NCBI GenBank assembly: GCA_030435675.1
Contig: CM059624.1
Location: 520,769-584,768 of the forward strand
From: Steinernema hermaphroditum
Lineage: Eukaryota; Nematoda; Chromadorea; Rhabditida; Steinernematidae
DNA: 64,000 nt
Reading direction: 5' to 3'
Shown: positions 43,507-56,068 of the stretch, piece after piece
How positions within the stretch are numbered: the first letter of the stretch is position 1
Layout: every line of letters starts with the position of its first letter
The notes under the pieces: model-generated
What the model saw: only the letters and a program-made list of their open reading frames with translations
Told to the model about the DNA's origin: nothing
Databases searched by the model: none
Position numbers and translations under genes: made by a program

Positions 43507-46129
43507 ATGCAACGCTCATCTTTGTTAGCAACGGCAGTTCTTCGATTCCACACACTTTGTAGGCCATGTGTCGTCGTCAGAGCGATCCACACGACATCGC
43601 CACAGTTTGCTAAACCCGGGAAGCGGGGAAATCGAAAGTACGTGGAGGCCGCGATCGTGAAGACCACGAAATCGACGAAGAAGGTTGTTGATATCTACAG
43701 TGATATGACCATCACGTAAGTTCCTTTGCGCCATATGCTAATCTATCCGTTTTGAATTCACATTTTTGGCTGTTCCTTGTGCACTGTAAATTTGGTACAT
43801 GTCGTATTTCGCTGCCTTAAAGTACTTAAGTACTTAAACTGCATCGTTTTAGTGAATTGGCGACCTCTATCGGAAGTGACATCGACTCCGTCTCCGAACG
43901 CCTCATAGAGCTAAATCCAAAGTTTGTGGACCTGCTCGATGACAATATGGGTGAGGTGTGATGTTCAGATGCTTAGTACACTTTTTTTTCCAGTTCTCGA
44001 TAAAGAACACGTACTGTATCTAGTAACATGTTTCGACGGAAAACCGCGGCTTGTTCCACGCCCGAAAATAGCCGAAGAGAAGGATGAAGCTGAATTGGAC
44101 CCGCTGTATGTATGTGATTTAGCTGTGTAATACTTTATTGCGATTTAGTCCATCGTTAGACCCATCGGAATGCGTAAGAAGACCGCCTGTTGTCACTATT
44201 ATGGGTCACGTTGATCACGGAAAGACGACGCTACTTGATTGCTTGAGGAATTCGCGAATCGTCGAAGGCGAATTTGGAGGAATCACGCAGCATATTGGAG
44301 CCTTTTCTGGTTTTTTCGCTTGTCATGTTAGTATCTTTACGTAATTGTCATTTAGTGCGCTTAAACAAGGGAAAACTACCGGTAACATTCTTAGACACTC
44401 CTGGGCATGCAGCATTCGGACAAATGCGTTCAAGGGGAGCCATGGTGACAGATATCGTTGTTCTTGTGGTTGCTGCCGATGACGGTGTGAAGGAGCAAAC
44501 TATTGAATCAATCAGGTAGGCAAGACTCTCTTTGAGTTACGTGCTGTGTTTCTGTGTCTTATGTGCCACATGATTTTTTCCTTACAGATATGCGCGGCAA
44601 GCCGGTGTTCCAATGGTTGTAGCAGTGAACAAGTGCGATAAGCCGAATGCTGACCCCGTAAGCTCCGTTTGGAGTCGCTGGTGTTGATGGCATCGTTCTA
44701 ATTCAGGCTGCTGCAAAGCGATCTCTGCTCGAGCACGACATCGTTACTGAGGATCTCGGAGGAGACATTCAAGCAATTGAAATATCGGCACTGCACGGCA
44801 AGAATGTTGACGCCCTTCAAGAAGCTCTTTTACTGCAATCAGAATTTCTTGATTTGAAGTCCTCTCCGAAAGGATTTGTGGAAGGTGTAGTGATCGAATC
44901 CACGAATGTTCAAGGTACAGTGCAACACATTCGTTAGCCGTAGCATAACCGCGGGCTTTAGGAATCGGGAAAGTTTGTACAATGATTGTCCAGCGTGGAA
45001 CTCTTCGAAAAGGCTCCGTTCTTGTTGCCGGGGATTGCTGGGGACGCGTGAGGTCGCTCACCGATGAATTTGGAAAGCCAATGAAAGAAGCGGGTCCAAG
45101 CTGTCCTGTTCGCATTTCTGGATGGAGAGATGATCTCCCTTCTCCGGGCGACCAAATTCGGCAAGTGGAAAACGAGCAGAAAGCACAGAGGGTCGTCGCA
45201 GCACGAAAGCGCAAGCAGATGGACGAAAAGGCGGCAGCTGACTGGAAAATAATAGAATCCAAGCGGGAAGAGGAACGCCAAACATATCTTGCGAATCGTC
45301 AGCAGCTTCTTGACAGAGGGATACGTTACGGCTCAACTCTTCGACGAATTGTTCATAAACAGCAGCAGATTTTCAAGGAATCCGGAAGCACGCATCCACT
45401 TCTCCGAGTGATGATCCGCAGTGATGTCGACGGAACTCTAGAAGCCATAATGAACGTTCTTGAAACATACGATAGCGAATCACAATGTGAGCTTCAACTA
45501 GTTGATTTCGATGTTGGACCGCCAAACGACAAAGACATTGAGCTAGCCAGTGAATCCAACGCGATCATTTACTGCTTCAATACAAAAGTGTCACCAGCGG
45601 TTCGTCAGTTGGCCGATCAGAAGAACGTGGAAATAGAACATCACAACGTTATCTATCGCTTGGTGGAAAGTTTGAAGAATGAGCTTTCGGCGCTGATTCC
45701 TCCGGTGGAAGAGTTGAAACAAGTGGCCGAAGGACACGTGCTAAAGGAGTTCCTGATTTCGGACAGGGGAAGGAAGCGGCAGCCAATTGCAGGTGTGCTC
45801 GTTGACTGGGGAACGTTCAATAGGTATTATTTTTTGTTTTCATGTAGAATGGCCGGAGTCGGTTGCAGATAGCCAGTATTTCGTATTTTGATATCTTTCG
45901 TTTCAGAAATCACGTATTCCGGTTTCTACGCGGCTCAACGACTATCTACGAAGGTGAAGTGGAGTCGATGAAAGCGGGTCATGAAGTCGTCAACACGGCG
46001 AAGACGAACACTGAGGTTGGAGTTGCTCTGGCAGACAAAGGGATCCGTTTCGAAGAAGACGACATCATCGAAGTGTACGAGCGCGTGCAAGTGCCGCAAT
46101 TTATTACATGGAGCCCTCGTGGCTTCTAG
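43507..46129 (+). CDS. Mitochondrial translation initiation factor IF-2
   Basis: Nine in-phase exons: 43507-43715, 43853-43950, 43994-44105, 44149-44309, 44356-44515, 44588-44657, 44707-44914, 44962-45823, 45907-46129, giving 700 residues, close to the usual size of the mitochondrial enzyme. It is a GTPase that brings initiator fMet-tRNA to the mitochondrial small ribosomal subunit. The first 40 residues are basic and Ser/Thr-rich without acidic residues, as in a matrix-targeting peptide. G motifs: GHVDHGKTT (G1), [11 protein letters not shown] (G2), DTPGHAAF (G3), NKCDK (G4), SALHGKN (G5). Domains II-IV follow ([17 protein letters not shown], [23 protein letters not shown]), ending in an EDDIIEVY block. 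The stop is 105 bp from the stop of the convergent F-box gene. Confidence 0.95.
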
Positions 46130-46234
46130 CTGTTGTTAAATTTAGGATAATTTACAGATAAAATGTTCAATATGTACAATACAAATCTTCACAGGTGTGC
46201 GACTAGATTGGGAGACCACGAAGGATTGGAACGT

Positions 46235-48045
46235 CTAATGAGATTCGAAAGTAACTCGAGCATGAAGTGAGCTGTGGGCGTTGGAAATGATCCAGAGCTC
46301 GTTCGGATCCGATTCCATCAATGAAACTGGAAACGCTGACAGGTAGTCAACCATCGCTATTCTGCTGCCACATATCGTTCCGAAGTTCCAAACTGTTGGG
46401 TAGTTTGTCTTCGGAGGTGCTTTAATGAATTGCTGCAGAGAGCTTTTCTTTTAGAAGCTGAGACGATCAAGGGGCTTACCTCAATTAATGTGCAGATGCC
46501 TTTGGTAGTAAAGTTTGGCCGAGAGAGGCCTAAGCTGAAGCTTTCGGGGAAGTCGAGGGATTTTCTCTGGATAGCTTGAGTCCATGAGAGTAATGTGGAG
46601 TTCGTGAGACATGGAAGCCTGAAAAACGATGCCATTTGCTCAATCATCGCGTTGCGCAATCAGGGTGCTTGGATAGGGGCAATTAATTCACTCAAAATCT
46701 GCAGCAGAAGGTGTTGTGTTGCAGTGGAAGCACCGATATGTGACTGCTTAAAATCGTAGGATTTGGAATTCACCTTAGGATATCAGTAGCTATAAGATAT
46801 CAAAGCGCATAAGTAGCGTTTGTCAGATGCTTTCCATTTCCTTTCCGCCGTGTATCGGACTCCGACTGCTTTCTTTCAGATTATCAGTAAGTTGAAAGAC
46901 AATCGTACCCTAATTCTTGGATAAACAAAACTCAAAAAAGGTGGACGAACTTTAAGTTTTACTGTAGGTTAGGTTAGATAACATACCGAATGATTGCGCC
47001 CCCCTCAAGAGAGAATCCTTTGATCTGAGAGTTGATGCGAAAAAACTGGTCGTCCACTAGCTGCGCATCGTCCAAGGTGCAGTTGAGCATGTTCAAGTCA
47101 CGCACTTTCCATCGTCCAATAAGCCGCGCGAACTCTTCAAACCTGCAAGAGCACACCGTTGTAATCTTCCGTACTCTTAAATGGCGAAGGCGATAATCCA
47201 TAATCCTGCTGTGACCTCTGTGCCCCCCGCGCTGCGGCTTCCGACTTAATTAGAGGGCAGATTAGGCTTACCCGATTTCGATGCGGCATCCGATCAGTTG
47301 AAGGCGGTCAAGTTGATTGGCGATTGAGCGTTGGAGCATGTGGCAGTTGAGTCGCGTAAACGCCAGATTCTCCACACTCAAATGATCGGTGACGCGAATG
47401 TGCCGAAGGGCCGAATCAAGTTGCTTAGGGCTGAGCGCAATCGCGAGCGAGTCTAACGAAGTGTGGCGGATGGAAGCTATTGTAATCTTGTCCATTTGGC
47501 TGAACGGAAGTCGGACCAATCCAATGGATTCAAATACGGTTTTGGAGAAGCTGTCGTGATGTCTCTGAAAAGATACCATTTAGGTACATTGGGAACTGCA
47601 GGTACGGCTAATTATAATCAATCAGGGTTTATGGCAAAACAAAATGATGATCGCAATCTTCGTTTCACGAAAAGAACGTGTTCGTTCACGCCAGGACAGA
47701 CATATTTCACTCCCATTATTTCATGTGGTCACATTTGGCAATATTTGAGTTATATAGGCGTACCTGAACAATGTTGTTAAGTCTTCTGTTGACTAGTCGT
47801 ATTTTGGTGAGATCGTTGATATCCAAATATTTCAGCACGCTAATCAGTATATGGTCGGGCACGTCCTCGAAAGTTTCAATCTTCACATACACCGCGTCAT
47901 GGATCTTCTTGTGGTTCGAAACTATGGAGAAGTCCAGCGTCCGGCTGGTTATCTGAATTGTGTCGTAGGTGTTCGGTTCGACGGCCAGACGATCCTGTTT
48001 GAGGGCGCGCTTCAGGTTGCGGAGTTGAAACGATTTGAAGAGCAT
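46235..48045 (-). CDS. F-box protein, nematode type
   Basis: Five exons in phase: 48045-47764, 47574-47272, 47175-46987, 46618-46480, 46447-46235. Residues about 60-95 form an F-box (FEDVPDHILISVLKYLDINDLTKIRLVNRRLNNIV), which would bind the SKP1 adaptor of an SCF ubiquitin ligase. The rest (RHTSLDSLAIALSP, VTDHLSVENLAF, CHMLQRSIANQLDRLQLIGC, WKVRDLNMLNCTLDD) has a loose leucine-rich-repeat rhythm, as in nematode F-box-associated regions for substrate binding. A tttcag acceptor lies 15 bp upstream of the ATG, a candidate trans-splice site. Substrate unknown. Confidence 0.82.
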
Positions 48046-51000
48046 GGTAGTCAGCTGCTGAAATAGTAAAATGATGAAACGGGTGCTTCACCACCAATTA
48101 GAAGTAATATTGTTTGCATAGGGAAGTCGATATTAGGTAGGGAAGCCGATAGTATAGGTCATTTACGATCCGACGCGCAAACAATGATGACAGATGAACG
48201 ATAAGCGACGGAAGCATAAGGACAGTTGGGGTCGCAAACGTAGTTTGAAATTAATTCGCGAGGTCAGGCTACCTATGTCGACCGCTTTCAAAATACATTA
48301 TATAATCATCAACTGAGGACACTAATTGCTAATAGGGGCCCAAAATATGTCTTCTTAGACTGGCGCCAATAGGTCAGACGTGAAGGAAACGCGCATCACA
48401 AAAGACAAATTGGATGCATTTGTACCATTGAGTTTTTGTAAAAGGCGCGCCTCGTAGATCATCCAAGGCGACAAAGAGCCCCTATCCATTTCCCCCACCG
48501 CCAACACAACCGATGATTTGTGGACTATTATCTCTCGCGCGCGAGGCTATGGCTTGTCACGCCCCCTTGCCTCATTTGCCCTCTTACCGACACGCTTACG
48601 CAGTTCCCGCTCAGTGAGACAAATTTGAATGAACGAACTAATCCCTAAAGCAAGCTGACTCAATTGCCTGAGGGCGAACGGGACAAAGCACTGCTTTGGA
48701 GCTGTCTCCCAGTGCATTATCTGCGGCGAGAGCGCTTTACGTTGTCCAAATGGCTCAGTGTCGAAAGGGATAAAACTGATTTTGAAGGAGCTCATAAAGT
48801 TAGAAAAACTGGCAGCAAATTTGACTAATGGATATTACAGCAGCGATCAACTGTGACGCGAAGGGTGAAAAGATACAGTCGGTGCGACGAAACCTATTGG
48901 AGGTGCGTCCATAGGAGATGCGTCGAATGACTTTGAGTGTGTCATTATTTGCTTTAGTTACGTGTTGCAAGAGCTCGATTTCGGTGACGAACCACTTATT
49001 ACGCCCGAATGTGAGCTATTCTAGCGCTTATGTACGAGAGACAGGCCGCTGCGCGCATTATGACATGTGTTTTGGAGATCATCATCTAAAATTTGTAATT
49101 GCATGATAAATTACTGGCGCCGTAAACGGGCAGAAGCAGAACAGTTGAGTGACAAAGTAAGCGAGCCATATGGTGTATGAGAGCGGATTTTTGGCGGAGA
49201 TGACCGTTGCCACCTGCGGAGAGAGTGGAAGATAGATCGGCGGATTAGATACATAACGCCTTTGATGGATAAGGTCTCGGCGACAGGTTAACACTTTTGC
49301 GAATACAGAACGAAAATATAGGTGCTAAAACGGGACGGATCTTTTTACGGTTACCGGCCGACAGTGTAATTAACTAGATGAAAGTGAATTCCGAAAGCAC
49401 TTTCGCAAATGCTGTTATTTTCTTTAGTGTTCGCTACAGCTGGAGACTGCTCTGTTGACATCGAATGTCCAAAATAAAACAAATCGCAACGTCGTCAGCT
49501 GCTGTCCGGCCAAATAAACGCACTTAGCAAAAAACCAAATAAATCGACTATGATTCGTAATCGTCAAAAACAATGCTCTGCCATTGGAAAGTGACACAAC
49601 GCGGAACAGTACCGTTTACGGTTCTAACCTTCGTCGGTGAGCTACTTCCGTGGGGCAGTCGCGCCTCACTTTGAACTTGAGCACCATAAAGACAAAGCCG
49701 CAAAGCGCGCGTCACAAAAGGGGCAAATGGCGATTGCATAATGGCGGAACGCGTGCCCTGATGCTATCGAAATCCAATGTCAGTATCTATGTCTCTGAAA
49801 TTTTACTTAGAGCGACAAACAACAGATGGCTCTATTTATTATGATTCCGATGAGCGGTCCCATGGGATTCCTGAAAGAATTCTTTAAAACTTAAACCGAA
49901 CGCTCGCCAGAAATCCATTCCATATGACGTAAAAGCTTTCCTATTATATACTCGCAATGGAGCATGTATAATGACCCTGTGTGTGGAACATTAGGCCTCT
50001 TTGGGATGAAAGGAAATCTTGACAGAAGCGGAAATCACGATAGAACGAAAGCATAGTACATGCTATTTCCCGGTCGCTTTTTCACTGGACAGGTTTGCCA
50101 ATAGGCCGCCAAAACCGAGAAAAATCGTGAAGCCACGAAGCACATAATATATAGGCGCAGCCTAAGGCGCGTAACCCAATAATTCCCGAGCGAGCGTAAA
50201 AAGAAAGCGGGTGTAATTTTATTTGAAAGGTGCCTTTTCGCCGCGGCACTCGGCTCAAATTGGTCAGCCGCAACAGGCTGGGATCGCTGCGTCGGCTCTT
50301 ATAAGTTGCTCATTAGGTCTGCGCGTGCATAATATATATCCAGTCCTAATGGCATTGCCAGTGCCTGCGCGGCCCGTTGTCATGACATCTAATCTCTTCG
50401 TGAGATTACGAAGCACCTGCATTGACACCTAGCACAGTTGCCACCTGTTGCTGTGAGACTGGGTGCACAATGTCATATCGTAGTATTGGTATGTGTGAAA
50501 GACATTACCTAAGCAGGGATACTGTATTTGAATTTTCTCTATTGTTGCATCATCATTTTTGAAAAATAATCATTTTTGATTACTGCTAATAGTACAGTAT
50601 AGCTCAAACAGCAAAAAGTTGTTAAGTTAGTGCATATTTCATTTCGTTTGTGTTCGAAATATACGAGAAGGTAAAATTTGTGAACATTTGCAAAAAGGCA
50701 TATCGCTCGCTATTCTCAAATCGCGGTTTCTTCTGACGGCCGATTGTTCCTCGTAAAGAACAAAGACAAAAGCCGCAAAGACGGCACGCAAGCTTGAAAG
50801 GTTCAAGTGGGCAGTGAACTTTGAGCGATTGGCGAACACCGGCGTCGATAACGGTGCTGGATGACACTCAAGGAATGCGAGGGCAAAATAGCATTGAGCG
50901 AGTTGAGGCATCTCTGCCTCAGCGGGGGAGCAACAAATGCCTATTGTTGGTAATCGGTTGTGATCGGAAGATCTGATTACATTGTGTTAGGCACACAAAA

Positions 51001-52214
51001 GCTTATTTGGGCAGACGCGCACGTCGTCTTGACTGGCGACTGGCGTCATATTGCAAAGGGCTGAACGATGGGGGTGGGACTGTGTCAACAGGTAGCCAAC
51101 GACCATTGCATTAGAAGTCGAAAAAAAGCCATAAAAAGGCGTGCGAGGGAAAAGAGCGAGTCAGCGATAGTGACGATGTACGTTCGTCGAGGGAGCATGT
51201 TTCGGAAACTCATTAGAAAAGTGGAAACAGCAACTGCTGTTTTCGTTTTCGAAAGCGCGCAAAACAGAAATATTATGTCTTACTCCTAAGGTGACCCTAT
51301 TCCCTGGAGAACATTCGAAAGTGGCCTTTTTAGTGGTTTCTGCGCATGAGCGTCTTGTTGGTTAGAATTTCAAACCCTGTGGCAGTTGTGAGTGTTCTGG
51401 CTGGGACACCCGGAAACCGTGGTCCCACCACCGCTGACAACAAGATGTCCGACGCCAGGAATTCGCCTGCGTGAGAACTCATCCTGAAGGTAGCCGACGC
51501 TCTGCGGACTAGCGGACTCATCTCTTCGATGCGAGCCCCGAAGCCCGTCCTGTGCCGCAAACGCCCCAAGAAGGAGAATTTCCACCGTCATTTCCGGAGT
51601 GTTGCCGATTCTCACATGCCCCGTGAAGCGCGCCGCCATCGTCCGGTTCGACATCAACGCCACGCCAGGGATGTCAGTGTCATACGTTTTCGGGGGTCAT
51701 GAAAGGGGTGATGTCTTTGATTCGTGAAATAAAGTCGTAAAGTGTGCGCATCCAAAACACAAAACCGCCGCCATTTAAGAATCTTTCTTTCGACTGCGGT
51801 GGAAGGGTCGTAAATCAGAATATGCATTCTGATTCTTTTTTAGTTTGCTTTAATCTAACGCATAACAATTGATTCAATTCGGGGAAGGTTGGGTTTGTTT
51901 GTGCTTCCGGCAAGCCTTTCTGAGATTTGCGAGCACAGCTAAAGGTGCATTCGGTAGGTAAGAACGGTATGTGTGAGTGAAGACAGTCACCGCGTATCGC
52001 ACGAGCAATTACAGGATTTTAGCTTATCAGTTCTCTGTGATAAGTTTAGAAATGGCGCCAAACATTTTGCTCTGTTAACTGTTCGCGGCATTCGTTTACT
52101 GCTATCAAATTCAGCCAGAGGGTCGATACATACATTGCACTGTCGTCTTTTATCAACAAAATTTTCATTCAGTCGCCATAATACCCGCATACAACAATCG
52201 TAGCGCATCGCCTC
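48046..52214. other. 4-kb stretch without a recognised gene
   Basis: I find no frame with a domain, no exon chain and no RNA gene. 48547-48795 and 50622-50911 have short minus-strand frames without support. 51340-51760 is a GC-rich block ending in gtgaaataaagtcg, like the block at 35820-36430. 51935-51970 (gtgcattcggtaggtaagaa) matches part of the mariner-type MITE at about 24580. The rest may be regulatory DNA of the flanking genes. Confidence 0.4.
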
Positions 52215-52430
52215 TTATTTCTCATTGAAATCGGGCGACAAGCTCTCCATGATGCTGTCGAGTTTCTGTTCCAGCATATTGACAATGTCGCAATCGATGA
52301 GAACATGTGTTTCGTCGAGGTCCTTAACGATAAACTTCGATCCAAGTGTCCGCGCTTCGTCGAGATGTAAGAGGAGCTGACGCATTGCAGGATCGCACTG
52401 CACCAGGATGGCCTTCTTTACGTTGACCAT
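52215..52430 (-). CDS. gtf-2H5: TFIIH subunit TTDA (GTF2H5/TFB5)
   Basis: A single exon of 71 residues, the normal length for this family. MVNVKKAILVQCDPAMRQ, LLHLDEARTLGSKFIVKDLD and THVLIDCDIV line up with the whole of GTF2H5/TFB5. The protein stabilises the TFIIH core by pairing with the p52 subunit and is needed for nucleotide excision repair and transcription. A ttttcag acceptor ends directly before the ATG, so the mRNA is either trans-spliced there or has an intron in its 5' UTR. The gene lies downstream of MTA on the same strand. Confidence 0.93.
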   Translation of the reverse strand: MVNVKKAILVQCDPAMRQLLLHLDEARTLGSKFIVKDLDETHVLIDCDIVNMLEQKLDSIMESLSPDFNEK

Positions 52431-53156
52431 CTGAAAAGAAGGTTCGGTAGAAAATTTATAAACACGCTGTCAAGGATGTTACATATAAGCAAAATCTATT
52501 TGCATTGGTTTGCACGTCGTGTATTGCAATGCGGTTCTGCGAAGAAATGTGTCAACCCAATGAATGTTTTATATTTTGCACCTGATCGAATGTGCGATTT
52601 TTTTCTTTACTGCTTAACTGTACGGATGTGTACATATAATCTAGTGCAATGTACAGGTTCGTATATTTAGCGACTGCAAAAATCCCGCATTCAATCACAT
52701 CTAAACCATAAAACTTCGGAAAAACCTTCGTTACAACCATGTTCGTAAATTTGTCAGTCATCAGAAATTTGAAAACTTGTAAGATAGGCTACGTAGAGGA
52801 CAAGATGCAAAAGAATAGGCCTGCTCGCTTTGCTGTTGTTTTTTTTGCATTAATTACAATTACAGGAATATAGGACATTTTAAGATAAGATTGCCAGAAA
52901 AACCTAATGCACATCGGCCTCTTGTGGTTCGGTTATATCAAAACAACAGTTTTTAAGTAGTTTTGGAGTTATGGGACTTGACCAGCTGCGCAATACAGGA
53001 ACTAATTTCTGACAATCCGTTTACTTCTTCAAATTCGTAATTAAGTTCGCAAAATTAAATAGGCACATAACGTCAAGTACAATTCGATCGTGAAACCGCA
53101 TACGAACGGGGATGCATTTTTAAGATCATCAACAACCAACAAGTAAAAACAATCTT
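52431..53156. other. Spacer between GTF2H5 and MTA
   Basis: 726 bp, AT-rich, no gene supported. It would be an intercistronic region if the two genes form an operon. Confidence 0.4.
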
Positions 53157-56068
53157 CTACTGCCGAGTTGGCGTGCCAACAGCGGACGTAGAGTGGGCCT
53201 TGTGAAGCTGCGCCAGATTATTTGCGTGAATCTGCAACGTCGCATCGATGATGGACTGCGGCAGCCGAGGCTTCGCAATTTTGATTACGCGGGCAATTTC
53301 CGCTGCTTCACGCGTTTGACCTGTAACGTAACGATGATAGATATATGACGATGATTTTCAACGTACAAAACTGCTTAATGGCAGTTCCATCGATGGCGAT
53401 GAACGGTGAACGCGATGCTTTCCTGATATTAAAGATGCTCTTGGGGGCAATTCTGTAATGGCGATAAAAACACATAGTTAGATACTCTAATATCATACCT
53501 CCTGGCCACTCGTGACATCAATGTCGTATGCAAATAGAAGGCAACCCTTGACTGCGGCTTAATCGCAGAGGCTGCAGAAGGCTGTTGTTGTTGTGTCGTG
53601 CTTTGTTGAGAAGACGCGCTACTGTTGCTTTGTGCGGCAGCAGCGTGTTGCGCAGCGGCTTGAGCGGCAGCAGCCAACTGTTGAGCCAATGGGTGTGATG
53701 GTGGAAGATTCTTTAGCGCTTTCAAATTGATGTTTCCGTTCTTGCCGAGTCCAGACCGATTCAGGCTGGCAATGGCCGCGGCGATGAGGTTCGGATTGGC
53801 ACCTTTCAAGTTGCTCATCAGTGCCGCTTGAGCAAGGGCGGCCGTCTGAGCTGGCGTCGCAACGTTCCCTGCTGAGTTTGATGAGGACGACGATGAAGGA
53901 TTACAAGTATGCGACGAGCTGACGGATGGTTGAGCAGCTGTGGTCGAAGCCGTGGAAGGAGTTGCTGCGATGAGCATGTCATTAGCGACGCCTTCAAGAT
54001 CGTAGTTTTCTAGAAATGGATAGTTGCTTTCAGGCAAACGATCATTTAACTACCGTATTCGTGAGCCCTCTTTAAACCGGCATTCTTTTTCCACGTCACC
54101 CAGCAGGTTCCACACAGCCTGAACTGGCGTTGTGCAGGTCCCCATCCGTACCATTGGACGGCTTCCTCGCACTGACAGCTTTCACAGATGGAAGAGGACT
54201 TTGTGGGCGTGTTAGTGGAGTTCGGCGGGCCAACAAGGTTCGGATTCGGCTTGTTGTAGTTCGGGATATATACTTGCTTCAGCTTGCTCTCCTGCTCCGC
54301 AGCCTTGGTCTTCTGTGCCTCAACGTAGCGATTTGTGGTTTTCCACATGTAGTAGTATTCGACCATATCGCGAAGCGACTTCCACGGCAAATAGTCGTTC
54401 CTTATATCCACGAAGTCCTTGCCGTATTTGTCGAGCGCTTCCTCGAAAAGGTTCGCTTCGCTAGCAGTCCACTCCTCCATCTGATCTCTATACAAAATTA
54501 CCGTTAAAATCAACTTATGTGGCCACGGTCAAACCTGCATAGGATTGGACCTCCCAAGCTAACCGTGTTGTGAGTGGTGGCCTTGTCGGCGTCGAGCGGG
54601 TAATGCGACTTGCTCGGAGGGGGGACTAGATACTTTGTCGCCTTTCCAACGTCATACTCTGCTTGATGTAAAAGAGCCATCGCGTGGAAAAGAGTGACGT
54701 CTCGGGAAGCTGCAGCGGCAGTCATGTGCAAGGTGGGTAGTTTCGAGTTCGCTGAAGTGTCCAGGGCGCGTGCGAACGTTCCAACGGATCGGGCGACAAT
54801 CAGGAACTGATCGATGTCACGATCGGTGAGGTCGTGGTAGGGATGATAGACAAGGGTTTCCCTTGGTAAGCACTTGATCTTCCGTTTTCGGCTCTTAGTC
54901 GGTGTGTTTTCAGCGGATGTGATCTCTTTTGGTTCCCTACAGAAAAAAAGATTAGAAATATGAAAATACGAATAACATACCCATTCTCAGCTTTCATGAA
55001 TGGTTTGCAATCGGAAAGAGGTGGAACGACAGCTTGATGTTTGTCCCCGACCTTGATTGATCCTTTGTCGGCAAGAAGGGTTTGGTTGTCCGGGTCGTAG
55101 ACTAGCGAGTAGAAGAACATATCCTAAGAATAGAAACCAGACTGAATAAGGAATATAGAATGTTATGGACTTCTTTCCTTGTGAACGTTGGACCACGACA
55201 CAACCAGACTGTGAGCAGCCCTCGTTAACTAGGAACAACTTTTCAAAAATGAATTGATTGCACTCTTAATGGCAAATGAATAGCAAACCTTACCTCTTTC
55301 ACCAGATATTCATCGGCAGTTTCACATTCGCTGAGAAGAGTAACCGAGCACTTTCCACGAATATTTGTAGCCGGCAGAGTTTCAATATTCCGTGAAAGGA
55401 AAAGCTCCTTTTGGCGAAGGGCGTGCACCTGTTCATGAGAAAGTTTCTCAGCCCCCAGTGGCAGTCCACCATACGAAGTGATGTCTCCATTCACTTTATG
55501 CTCGTCTCCACCGTTCTGGAGCTCTTCCTCATCTTCGACAATCTGCATAGGCTTTGGTGAATCGTCGATTCCATTTTGTTCTTCTTCCTGCTTAATGTCT
55601 TTCGATTTGTTAGTGCAAAGCCACTTTTTTCTGTTAATATCAACGGTATCTTAAGGAACATGAATCAGTGAAAGAGATGCTGCGCACAACTAACCGAACG
55701 CAAAATGACGCGTAGACTTATCGGACGTTTTAAGCAGCACTGGATTGACATCTCGTCGCCTGTAAAAGCATAAAACTTTGGCTTCTACATTGCCAGAAGA
55801 CGTTTTGTTCAGTTCTTCAATTCGCCGTATTTGATAGGGAGCTGTACTCGACAGCTCGAAGTAGACATAGTCTAAAATTCGATGTTTAAAAAGGGAAGGT
55901 GTTCTTTATTGCAGGCGTTCTTTCAAGATGTCGACCCAAACGTTCAATTTCATATCCACATGCTAGTGCTATGAATATTATGTGAAATACAAATCATCTT
56001 TCTGGCGTCTTGTATTATATTGTGCTAATTTAGCGCTTACCTCCCACTCTGTACATATTTTGGGTCAT
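53157..56068 (-). CDS. lin-40: NuRD subunit MTA (LIN-40/EGR-1 type)
   Basis: Nine in-phase exons: 56068-56041, 55871-55695, 55649-55294, 55123-54981, 54936-54535, 54487-54054, 54009-53499, 53452-53367, 53320-53157; 766 residues. Domains in order: BAH ([73 protein letters not shown]); ELM2 ([11 protein letters not shown] to SLGGPILCR); SANT ([35 protein letters not shown]); GATA zinc finger ([21 protein letters not shown]). Ala/Gln/Ser-rich sequence follows. This is the MTA architecture; MTA joins HDAC1/2 and the other NuRD subunits through ELM2-SANT, and in C. elegans LIN-40 acts in vulval and embryonic patterning. Introns of 44-45 nt were needed at 55650-55694 and 54010-54053; both keep frame. 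Confidence 0.94.

Noticed and set aside
54010..54053. Premature end of MTA after the GATA finger
   Set aside because: A 44-nt intron ending tttctag joins the finger exon in phase to the following Ala/Gln-rich exon.
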